Source of the DNA: Corynebacterium crudilactis
Lineage (GTDB): Bacteria > Actinomycetota > Actinomycetes > Mycobacteriales > Mycobacteriaceae
NCBI RefSeq assembly: GCF_001643015.1
Contig: NZ_CP015622.1
Coordinates: forward strand, 2,617,358-2,681,357
DNA length: 64,000 bases
Reading direction: 5' to 3'
Shown: positions 57,615-64,000 of the stretch, piece by piece
Layout: each line of letters opens with the position of its first letter
Position numbering within the stretch: the first letter of the stretch is position 1
Made by a program: the position numbers and the translations under genes
Notes under the pieces: model-generated
The model's input: the letters and a program-made list of their open reading frames with translations, nothing else
Told to the model about the DNA's origin: nothing
The model's database searches: none

Positions 57615-58196
57615 ATGACTGTCCGAGCAATTGTTATTCATGGAGACCCTGTTCTTCATAACCCCACCCAACCTATCACCGAGGATGTCTCTGAACTGCA
57701 AGAACTCATTGCAGATATGTACGAGACCATGGATGTAGCCAATGGTGTGGGCCTTGCAGCCAACCAAATCGGTGTGTCCAAGCGTATTTTCGTCTACGAC
57801 TGCCCAGATGATGAGGGAAATATGCACAAGGGTTGTTTCATCAACCCAGTGCTAGAGACCTCTGAGATCCCAGAGACTATGCCTTCTGATGATGGTTCTG
57901 AAGAGGAAGGCTGCCTTTCTGTTCCTGGTGAGGGCTTTCCTACTGGCCGTGCACACTGGGCCAAGGTCACGGGCTTAAATGAAAAGGGCGAAGAAGTCAC
58001 AGTTGAGGCCGAAGGTTTCTTGGCTCGTTGTTTCCAGCACGAGGTGGGACACCTTGATGGATTCTTGTACACCGATGTGTTGATTGGTCGGTGGAAGCGC
58101 ATGGCGAAGAAGACCATTAAGGCTAATGGTTGGACTGAGGCTGGTCTGACCTGGATGCCTGGTGAAGACGAAGATCCTTTCGGGCATGACGCCTAG
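57615..58196 (+). CDS. def: Peptide deformylase
   Basis: Removes the formyl group from N-terminal methionine of new proteins. The three motifs are present in the 193-residue protein: [10 protein letters not shown] (about 44-53), EEGCLSVPG (about 96-104) with the metal-ligand Cys, and QHEVGHLDG (about 141-149) with the HExxH metal site. A leaderless start is likely. Its end overlaps the GNAT gene by 11 bases. Confidence 0.97.
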   Translation: MTVRAIVIHGDPVLHNPTQPITEDVSELQELIADMYETMDVANGVGLAANQIGVSKRIFVYDCPDDEGNMHKGCFINPVLETSEIPETMPSDDGSEEEGCLSVPGEGFPTGRAHWAKVTGLNEKGEEVTVEAEGFLARCFQHEVGHLDGFLYTDVLIGRWKRMAKKTIKANGWTEAGLTWMPGEDEDPFGHDA

Positions 58197-59193
58197 TCTC
58201 CCCCGCTTCCGCAGCCATAACCCCGTGATTGGCGATCGTGTTGTTGCACGTCGCCGGATTCCTGGCGCAAATGTGCACTGGACAGATGTCATTGGCCATG
58301 TGATTGGGGTGGATCCGTTGGTTATTCGCCCACAAAGTATTGGTGGGATGCCATCGGATGCGGAAGAAATTATGATTCCGGATGAGCAGCTGGAAGTAAT
58401 CAAGATTTTATCGCCGCGCACCATCAGGAATTCTGATATTCGTGCGGTTGAGGTTGCCACGGCGAAGGCATTTCCGGGGCTGGTGAATGAATGGCACGAT
58501 GGCTGGCTGTTGCGAGCTGGCGATGGCATTGCTGAGCGTTCTAATTCTGCATCACCATTGGGTCCTGGTGTCGGCTTCGAGGCCGTACCGATGGAGGCTA
58601 TCACGCAGTTTTATGCCACCCATGATCTGCCAATAAAACTGCACATTCCAGAACGCATTGGTCGGCCTGCCCAAAAATTGGTGGATGCGGCACCTCGCCG
58701 GTGGGCGTTAGGTCCTGAAATTTTGGTCATGACGAAATCTTTGGAGCTGCAAAAAGCTCACGAGATGCCACAAGGACTGGCTTTTAGCGTCGATAAGCAG
58801 CCGGACCGCGAGTGGCTGGACATGTACCATTTCCGCGGACAAGCACTCCCCGAGCACGCCCTCGAGCTTTTGCGCACGCAAATCGATGGACACATGGGCT
58901 TTGGCCGCCTGACCACCCCGGGTGGGCAGACCGTGGCAATCACACGCGCCACCATCACGGCGGCGGAAGAGCGCACATTTTTAGGCTATTCCGCAGTCGA
59001 GGTTGCTCCTGCTTATCGACGCCAGGGGCTAGGCACCGCGCTCGGCTCACTGATTCAAGGCTGGGGCGCCGAACAAGGCGCAAAGGAAGCGTATCTGCAG
59101 GTTGTTGCCCATAATAAAGCAGGAATTGGCCTCTACCAAAAACTTGGTTTCAGCGAACACCACCGACACCGTTATGCCGAGCAGAAATTCTAG
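58186..59193 (+). CDS. GNAT family N-acetyltransferase with N-terminal SH3-like domain
   Basis: A 335-residue protein. Residues 10-75 look like a small beta-barrel ([24 protein letters not shown]), and the C-terminal GNAT domain has the acetyl-CoA loop [10 protein letters not shown] near 282. The arrangement and position (def-GNAT-xthA) match M. tuberculosis Rv0428c. ATG 58186 lies inside the end of def; a frame open to 58162 is less likely. Acceptor substrate unknown. Confidence 0.87.
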   Translation: MTPSLPRFRSHNPVIGDRVVARRRIPGANVHWTDVIGHVIGVDPLVIRPQSIGGMPSDAEEIMIPDEQLEVIKILSPRTIRNSDIRAVEVATAKAFPGLVNEWHDGWLLRAGDGIAERSNSASPLGPGVGFEAVPMEAITQFYATHDLPIKLHIPERIGRPAQKLVDAAPRRWALGPEILVMTKSLELQKAHEMPQGLAFSVDKQPDREWLDMYHFRGQALPEHALELLRTQIDGHMGFGRLTTPGGQTVAITRATITAAEERTFLGYSAVEVAPAYRRQGLGTALGSLIQGWGAEQGAKEAYLQVVAHNKAGIGLYQKLGFSEHHRHRYAEQKF

Positions 59194-59219
59194 ATTTTAA
59201 AACCGCTAGTGTATAAGTC

Positions 59220-60011
59220 ATGCGCATCGTTAATTGGAACGTCAACTCAGCTCGCACCCGTGTAGACCGCATGGTCGAGTTTTTACAACGCCATGATGTT
59301 GATGTTCTAGCGGTGCAAGAAACCAAATGTAGAGACGAACAGTTTCCCCTTGAACGCTTCACCGAAATTGGTTATGAAGTAGCCCATTTTGGTCTCAACC
59401 AGTGGAACGGTGTGGCGATCATTTCGCGGGTCGGCATTGAAAACGTAGAAACCCATTTCCCTGCTCAACCTGGTTTCCACAAAGACATCACCAAAGAACA
59501 AGCCATCGAAGCCCGTGCTATCGGCGCTCGTTGTGGCGGTGTCCAAGTGTGGAGCCTGTATGTCCCCAACGGCCGTGAAATCGCCGATCCCCACTATGAC
59601 TATAAACTGCGCTGGCTTTTCGCGTTGCGCAATTACGTCCTGGATACGCTGGAATACCGTCCTGAGGAAAAGCTCCTACTCTTAGGTGATTTCAATATCG
59701 CTCCCACCGATATCGACGTTTGGGATATCGCTGCGTTCGAAGGTAAAACCCACATCACCGAACCTGAGCGCGCTGCTTTTGATAGCTTAATCGAAGCAGG
59801 CCTTCAAGAAACCACCCCTGGCCCGGGAACCTTTACTTATTGGGATTACAAGGGTGCGCGTTTCCTCAAAGGTGACGGCATGCGCATCGATTTCCAATTG
59901 GCGTCCCCTGCTTTGGCAGCAACTGCAGAGAAAACCTTTGTGGATGTAGAAGAGCGTAGTGGCACTGGAGCTTCAGATCACGCTCCAGTTATTGTCGATT
60001 ACGCGGTATAA
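59220..60011 (+). CDS. xthA: Exodeoxyribonuclease III / AP endonuclease
   Basis: Base-excision repair nuclease that cleaves abasic sites and removes 3' blocking groups. In 263 residues: WNVNSARTR (about 5-13), LAVQETKC (catalytic Glu), LLLGDFNIAPTDIDV (Asp/Asn) and SDHAPVIVDY (catalytic Asp-His) near the end. TAGTGT seven bases before the ATG suggests a leaderless promoter. It abuts cls. Confidence 0.95.
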   Translation: MRIVNWNVNSARTRVDRMVEFLQRHDVDVLAVQETKCRDEQFPLERFTEIGYEVAHFGLNQWNGVAIISRVGIENVETHFPAQPGFHKDITKEQAIEARAIGARCGGVQVWSLYVPNGREIADPHYDYKLRWLFALRNYVLDTLEYRPEEKLLLLGDFNIAPTDIDVWDIAAFEGKTHITEPERAAFDSLIEAGLQETTPGPGTFTYWDYKGARFLKGDGMRIDFQLASPALAATAEKTFVDVEERSGTGASDHAPVIVDYAV

Positions 60012-61520
60012 ATGCCCATGACCTTTGTGATCAATCTGGAATCATGGCAAACAGTTGGCTTAATCATTGATTATTCTATCAAGCTGATTGCCATTGGCTA
60101 TGTGCCAGAAGGTCGCCGCCCAAGCTCTTCCACAGCATGGCTGCTCGCGATTTTGTTGCTTCCCTATGTCGGTTTGCCGCTGTTCTTGCTCATGGGTTCG
60201 CCCTATATCAACAAACGACGCCACCGCATCCAACAAGAAATCAACGATCTCATCGAAAACGTCCACGACGATGTTCCCGATGCACCTTCCGGTATGGATG
60301 TCACCCCTGAGGTGGAATCACTGATTAAACTCAACCGCCGACTTACCCGTATGCCTGCTGTGACTGGCGTAAACCACGGTTTCCATTCAGATTATCGCCA
60401 ATCGCTCAAACGCATGACCGCAGCGATTGATGAAGCGCAAGAGTACATCTACGTGGAGATCTACATCATGGCCTGGGATGAATACACGCAACCATTTTTC
60501 GCAGCCCTAGAACGCGCACACCAACGAGGCGTCAAAGTCCACTTACTCTTCGATCATGTGGGCAGCTGGAAATATCCCGGCTACCGCACCTTGAAAAAAG
60601 AACTCAACCGCATGGGATTCGCCTGGTACCTCATGCTGCCTCTCCAGCCATGGCGCCGCCGCTTTCGCCGACCAGACCTGCGTAATCACCGAAAAATGCT
60701 CATCATTGATGGACGTCTTGGATTTATGGGATCCCAAAACCTCATTGCCCCAAGCTACCTACAGAAGAAAAACATCAAGCTTGGCCGCGAATGGCACGAC
60801 CTCATGGTGGAAATGTCCGGCCCCATTGTCTCCTCCATGGAAATGATCTTCGCAGGCGATTGGTACGTCGAATCCAACGAAGCTCTTGATATCCGCGATC
60901 ACGCCGAAGCCCACGGCTATATCGGCAACACGCCCATGAACTCCCAAACCAACTTGGTACAGCTCATCCCTTCCGGCCCCGGCTACACCACCGAACCAAA
61001 CCTACGCATGTTTAACTCCATCGTGCACCATGCCAAAGATCGACTAGTACTGTGCAGCCCCTACTTTATCCCCGAAGAATCCCTCTTAGAAGCCGTCACC
61101 TCAGCCTGCTACCGCGGCGTCAAGGTAGAATTGCTGGTCTCAGAACAAGCAGATCAATTCGCCATCGATCATGCCCAATCCTCCTACTACCAAGCGCTGT
61201 TGGAAGCCGGAGTGAAAATCTACCAGTTCCCCAAACCGCACGTGCTCCACACCAAGTATGTGCTCGCCGACCCCGATGACACCACCGGCAATGAACCACT
61301 CGGCGTCGTAGGTTCCTCCAACCTGGACATCCGCAGCTTCGGTTTGAACTACGAGATCTCCATGATGATCGCCAAAGGCAATCTCATCCAAGAATTAAAC
61401 ACACTCACGGATTCCTACAGAGAACAAAGCATCAGACTCACACTGGACTCCTGGAATCAGCGCAGTTGGCGACGCCGTTACGTAGACAATGTTATGCGAC
61501 TGACCTCCGCGTTGCAGTAG
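60012..61520 (+). CDS. cls: Cardiolipin synthase (phospholipase D type)
   Basis: Condenses phosphatidylglycerol units or PG with CDP-diacylglycerol to cardiolipin. Two N-terminal helices (about 10-58) anchor the 502-residue protein, followed by two HKD motifs: HRKMLIIDGRLGFMGSQN near 225 and HTKYVLADPDD...GSSN near 415. The ATG begins immediately after the xthA stop; a second ATG two codons later is possible. Confidence 0.95.
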   Translation: MPMTFVINLESWQTVGLIIDYSIKLIAIGYVPEGRRPSSSTAWLLAILLLPYVGLPLFLLMGSPYINKRRHRIQQEINDLIENVHDDVPDAPSGMDVTPEVESLIKLNRRLTRMPAVTGVNHGFHSDYRQSLKRMTAAIDEAQEYIYVEIYIMAWDEYTQPFFAALERAHQRGVKVHLLFDHVGSWKYPGYRTLKKELNRMGFAWYLMLPLQPWRRRFRRPDLRNHRKMLIIDGRLGFMGSQNLIAPSYLQKKNIKLGREWHDLMVEMSGPIVSSMEMIFAGDWYVESNEALDIRDHAEAHGYIGNTPMNSQTNLVQLIPSGPGYTTEPNLRMFNSIVHHAKDRLVLCSPYFIPEESLLEAVTSACYRGVKVELLVSEQADQFAIDHAQSSYYQALLEAGVKIYQFPKPHVLHTKYVLADPDDTTGNEPLGVVGSSNLDIRSFGLNYEISMMIAKGNLIQELNTLTDSYREQSIRLTLDSWNQRSWRRRYVDNVMRLTSALQ

Positions 61521-61804
61521 GTCTTTGGGTTTGTTGGAGGCTTTCGGCTTCGGTGATTTGGCTGGTGCTTGGCTGGCGCCTAGGACGGTTCGACGTCACC
61601 ACTGCAGCTAGATGCAAATATTCGTTCGATTTAGGTTTTCCCGGAGCTTGCGGCGGATCCTTGCACCAGAATCCAACAGGATTCACAACAGTCCCACCTG
61701 CACCAAAACCCACCCCTTCCAGAATGCTGGCTAAGGGATCCAAAGCCATACCCCTATACAAATAGGTATCCAGCAAACTTAAGTCCCTAAAAGACCACCT
61801 GGAA
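61521..61804. other. Gap between convergent cls and the drug exporter
   Basis: 284 bases. A minus-strand frame (61860-61492, 122 codons) runs through it but overlaps both neighbours and has no recognisable motif; it might be a remnant. ATACCCCTAT and ATAGGTAT near 61748-61769 could form a weak hairpin. No clear terminator for cls is visible. Confidence 0.35.
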
Positions 61805-63001
61805 CTAGCCCATTTCTGGCATGCCTTTTCTGCCCGCAAGAAACGCACAGCCGCTAGCAAGCAATGCGCAACACACCATCGAAACTGCCATGGTCACGGC
61901 TTTGTCAGCACCCAGCCCCATCAATGGACTAACCAGCGCACCCATACTAAATTGCATAAACCCAAGAATCGCAGAACCCGATCCAGCCCGACTCCGCACC
62001 ACGCCCACTCCCAGTGCCGTTGCATTCGCCATGATCATCGGGATATGCGAAACAATAAGAAATAGCAGCGCCAAAAACAGTGGAGACCACTGGATAAATA
62101 GCACTTCCACCAGCAAAATCACGCAAAGCACAGTGAAACTGATCAGCACTGTTTGCATAATGCGGTGCGGATGTAACCTCAGCAATAAGCGACGGTTAAT
62201 CATGCCACCAATAATGAGACCGCACGCGTTGACGCCAAAAATCACGGAGTATGCCAGCACGGAAATCCCCATTTGATTCTGAAGTACAAACGGCGAGGCG
62301 GAAATATAGGAAAACATAGCGCCAAATGCCAAACTTAGCGTGAAAACATACGCCAAGAACTGTGGATTGCTCAGCACAAAGCGATAGTTAGAAAGCATCC
62401 CTTTCAGTCCAGCTACTGTCCGCTCTTCAACTGGCTTTGATTCCTTAACCAGAAGGAGAGCAACCAACAGCTGTGCGAGATTTACCAAGGCTAGGGCCCA
62501 AAAGATCCCCCGCCACCCAAATGGACCAACCAGCACCCCGCCGATTAGTGGAGCCACCACGGGAGCTACGCCCTGAATAATCATCAATAATGCGAATGCT
62601 TGCGCAGCAACTTGCCCACGGGCAAGATCAGGCACAATGGCTCGCGCGATCACCACACATGCGCCACCGCCCAAACCTTGCACCAAGCGCGCCAACACTA
62701 AAATGCTTATCGACGGCGCCATCGCACACACCACGCTAGCTAGGAGCGCGGCCACTGCACCGGCCACCAAAAAACCTTTACGCCCCAGTTGATCTGACAG
62801 TGGCCCAATGATGAGTTGTCCCACGGCCATGCCCGCCATAAATGAGGAGAGGGTCAACTGCACGGATGCAGCTGTGGTGCCTAAATCTTGGGAAATTCCG
62901 GGCAGTGCCGGTAAATACATATCCGTTGCCAGTGCAGAGCTTGCAGATAACAGCGCCAAGCCCATGATTAGGGTAGTGCTCAACTGTTGGTTTTTCTGCA
63001 T
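61805..63001 (-). CDS. Bcr/CflA family multidrug efflux MFS transporter
   Basis: A 398-residue, 12-helix drug:H+ antiporter. ATDMYLPALPGISQDLG at the end of helix 1 is the Bcr/CflA signature, GPLSDQLGRKGFLVAGA is MFS motif A, and LVQGLGGGACVVIARAIVPDL motif B with GVAPVVAPLIGGVLVG motif C of the 12-TM drug exporters. Substrate range cannot be read. It is divergent from the Na/phosphate symporter gene. Confidence 0.93.
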   Translation of the reverse strand: MQKNQQLSTTLIMGLALLSASSALATDMYLPALPGISQDLGTTAASVQLTLSSFMAGMAVGQLIIGPLSDQLGRKGFLVAGAVAALLASVVCAMAPSISILVLARLVQGLGGGACVVIARAIVPDLARGQVAAQAFALLMIIQGVAPVVAPLIGGVLVGPFGWRGIFWALALVNLAQLLVALLLVKESKPVEERTVAGLKGMLSNYRFVLSNPQFLAYVFTLSLAFGAMFSYISASPFVLQNQMGISVLAYSVIFGVNACGLIIGGMINRRLLLRLHPHRIMQTVLISFTVLCVILLVEVLFIQWSPLFLALLFLIVSHIPMIMANATALGVGVVRSRAGSGSAILGFMQFSMGALVSPLMGLGADKAVTMAVSMVCCALLASGCAFLAGRKGMPEMG

Positions 63002-63135
63002 CGATGCCTCACGTACTTATTTCAGAGATTTGGGGGTGGTTTTCCACAGGCAATTTTGTAACTAGCACCATTTAACGAAGAAGATAGCACCAATACCTAA
63101 AAGGATTAACTCTATCGGATTCAAACCAAACATAT

Positions 63136-63195
63136 GAACAAAACAATGAATTTGTTATTGGTTTGTTCACTCCGATTCAATGTACGATCGAATCG
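63136..63195. promoter_or_regulatory. Inverted repeats upstream of the Na/Pi symporter gene
   Basis: GAACAAA (63136-63142) pairs with TTTGTTC (63162-63168), and CGATTC (63173-63178) with GAATCG (63190-63195). Both lie in the 246-base AT-rich gap between the divergent exporter and symporter genes and could be regulator sites. Confidence 0.3.
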
Positions 63196-63247
63196 AAGTG
63201 CTTAAGGCAAGAGTGTGCGTTTTAATTCAAGAAAGGGTGGGTAAATC

Positions 63248-64000
63248 ATGTCAAGCGGATTTGAGTATGTTCAACATTCCAAGCGTGAGCTTCCACCCCC
63301 CGTTCCTACGCACAAGGGGCCAACTGCAGCTTTTTTGCCAGGTACTTTTCACCCCATCAATCCTAAAAATATTACAGCCGGACATGATCAAGTTCTGTTG
63401 TCCGGTTGGGGAAAGTTCGTACGCCTCTTGCTAGTGGCGGGGTCTGTGGTGTCCATCATCATCGGCATTAACCTTGTTCTAGATGGTGTCTACGAGGTTG
63501 GCACTTTCAGCACTACGCAGATGTACCAAACTGCTAAAAATCCGCTCATCGGCATGCTCATCGGCATCCTGGCCACCGCGTTGGTTCAGTCCTCCACCAC
63601 CACCACCACTTTGACAGTGACCGCTGTTGGTACTGGCCTTGTCTCCGTTCAGGTAGCGATTCCTATCATTCTCGGCGCCAATATCGGAACCACCATCACG
63701 GCTATGCTCGTGGCTTTTTCCTATATGAGCGAGCGGCGAGAGTTTAAAAAAGCTTTCAGTATCGCTGCGATGCACCTATGGTTCAACACATTAGTGATCA
63801 TTTTTCTCTTCACTTTGGAGCAGCTCTTCCACCCGCTTCAATTTTTGAGCGGTTTAATTGCAGAGGAAATAACGGACCACTCTAATGGCGCTCTGCCCAC
63901 CAGCAATTTCATGACCATGCTGTTTGATCCACTGATTAACTTCATTGGAACAAATGGGCTCATTGGTTTAATTGATTATCGCAACGTTGCAGCAGTGATA
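63248..64000 (+). CDS. nptA: Na+/phosphate symporter (NptA/PNaS family), 5' part
   Basis: 251 codons up to the window end. After a polar N-terminus of about 55 residues come membrane helices and the paired-repeat signature QSSTTTTTLTVTAVG (about 114-128) and GANIGTTITAML, typical of type II Na/Pi cotransporters. A second QSS repeat would lie beyond the window. ATG 63248 has AGGGTGGG about 7 bases upstream. The role is sodium-driven phosphate uptake or export across the cytoplasmic membrane. Confidence 0.88.
   Translation, partial: MSSGFEYVQHSKRELPPPVPTHKGPTAAFLPGTFHPINPKNITAGHDQVLLSGWGKFVRLLLVAGSVVSIIIGINLVLDGVYEVGTFSTTQMYQTAKNPLIGMLIGILATALVQSSTTTTTLTVTAVGTGLVSVQVAIPIILGANIGTTITAMLVAFSYMSERREFKKAFSIAAMHLWFNTLVIIFLFTLEQLFHPLQFLSGLIAEEITDHSNGALPTSNFMTMLFDPLINFIGTNGLIGLIDYRNVAAVI

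Noticed and set aside
57600..57827. N-terminal extension of the DUF3263 protein
   Set aside because: The extra 76 codons are the reverse of the def coding region; the family begins near the chosen ATG at 57599.
61492..61860. 122-codon minus-strand frame between cls and the exporter
   Set aside because: It overlaps the ends of both real genes and has no motif, start signal or homologue I recognise; at most a remnant.

Overview
The window looks like a chromosomal segment of a mycolate-containing actinobacterium of the Corynebacterium glutamicum group. The strongest marker is the pair of tiny outer-membrane channel genes porA (44 codons) and porH (57 codons) between a class II polyphosphate kinase gene and groEL, an arrangement I know from C. 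glutamicum and its close relatives. An MrpA-B fusion, a DUF3263/LytR_C/def/xthA block that follows the order of the Mycobacterium tuberculosis Rv0427c-Rv0433 region, and two CIRCE elements at groEL fit the same assignment. The porin sequences differ from the C. glutamicum type sequences as I remember them, so a sister species is more likely than C. glutamicum itself. I see no rRNA, tRNA, insertion sequence, prophage or CRISPR array.

Layout, left to right. (1) 0-6.3 kb: housekeeping genes on the minus strand (folE start, ftsH, hpt, tilS, a D,D-carboxypeptidase) and divergent ppa. (2) 6.4-6.7 kb: a non-coding island with nested long inverted repeats. (3) 6.7-10.2 kb: a tightly coupled five-gene operon, DUF4178-DUF2617-DUF4247-DUF350-membrane aminopropyltransferase, which looks like an envelope-associated polyamine-type modification system. 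(4) 10.3-14.9 kb: bglF-bglA-bglG beta-glucoside utilisation with a readable RAT antiterminator and overlapping terminator. (5) 15.0-16.9 kb: a ferredoxin-reductase-like flavoprotein divergent from a rhodanese. (6) 17.1-21.4 kb: a MarR regulator and a 1294-residue membrane NRPS with the domain order of epsilon-poly-L-lysine synthetase. (7) 21.5-24.8 kb: semialdehyde dehydrogenase, TetR regulator with two clear palindromic operators, and a divergent membrane-protein gene broken by a one-base frameshift. (8) 24.9-28.7 kb: ppk2, porA, porH, groEL. (9) 28.9-45.3 kb: the most unusual region, a nine-gene minus-strand operon encoding a small membrane protein, a TRAFAC-type GTPase, a vWA-like protein, a GAP1-like GTPase-associated protein, an Fn3-like protein, a two-TM protein, a divergent tubulin/FtsZ-like protein, a secreted membrane-anchored vWA protein and a Gly-rich membrane protein. 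Most junctions overlap by 1-4 bases. (10) 45.6-47.9 kb: an M20 peptidase and a stand-alone protein resembling the regulatory domain of LeuA, with a structured leader. (11) 48.2-54.7 kb: a six-gene Mrp cation/proton antiporter operon behind a long hairpin-rich leader. (12) 54.9-61.5 kb: a conserved actinobacterial block (alpha/beta hydrolase, YbdK-type ligase, VirR-like LytR_C protein, DUF3263, def, GNAT, xthA, cls). (13) 61.8-64 kb: a Bcr/CflA drug exporter and the start of a Na/phosphate symporter cut by the window end.

The best candidate for an undescribed system is region 9. It combines a GTP switch, a tubulin-like GTPase, two vWA domains (one inside, one outside the membrane) and several membrane anchors in one translationally coupled operon. 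Relatives of some components have been treated computationally as conflict-system or membrane-remodelling modules, but I know of no biochemical role for this combination. Second are the poly-lysine-synthetase-like NRPS, whose binding-pocket residues as I align them are close to a lysine code, and the aminopropyltransferase operon.
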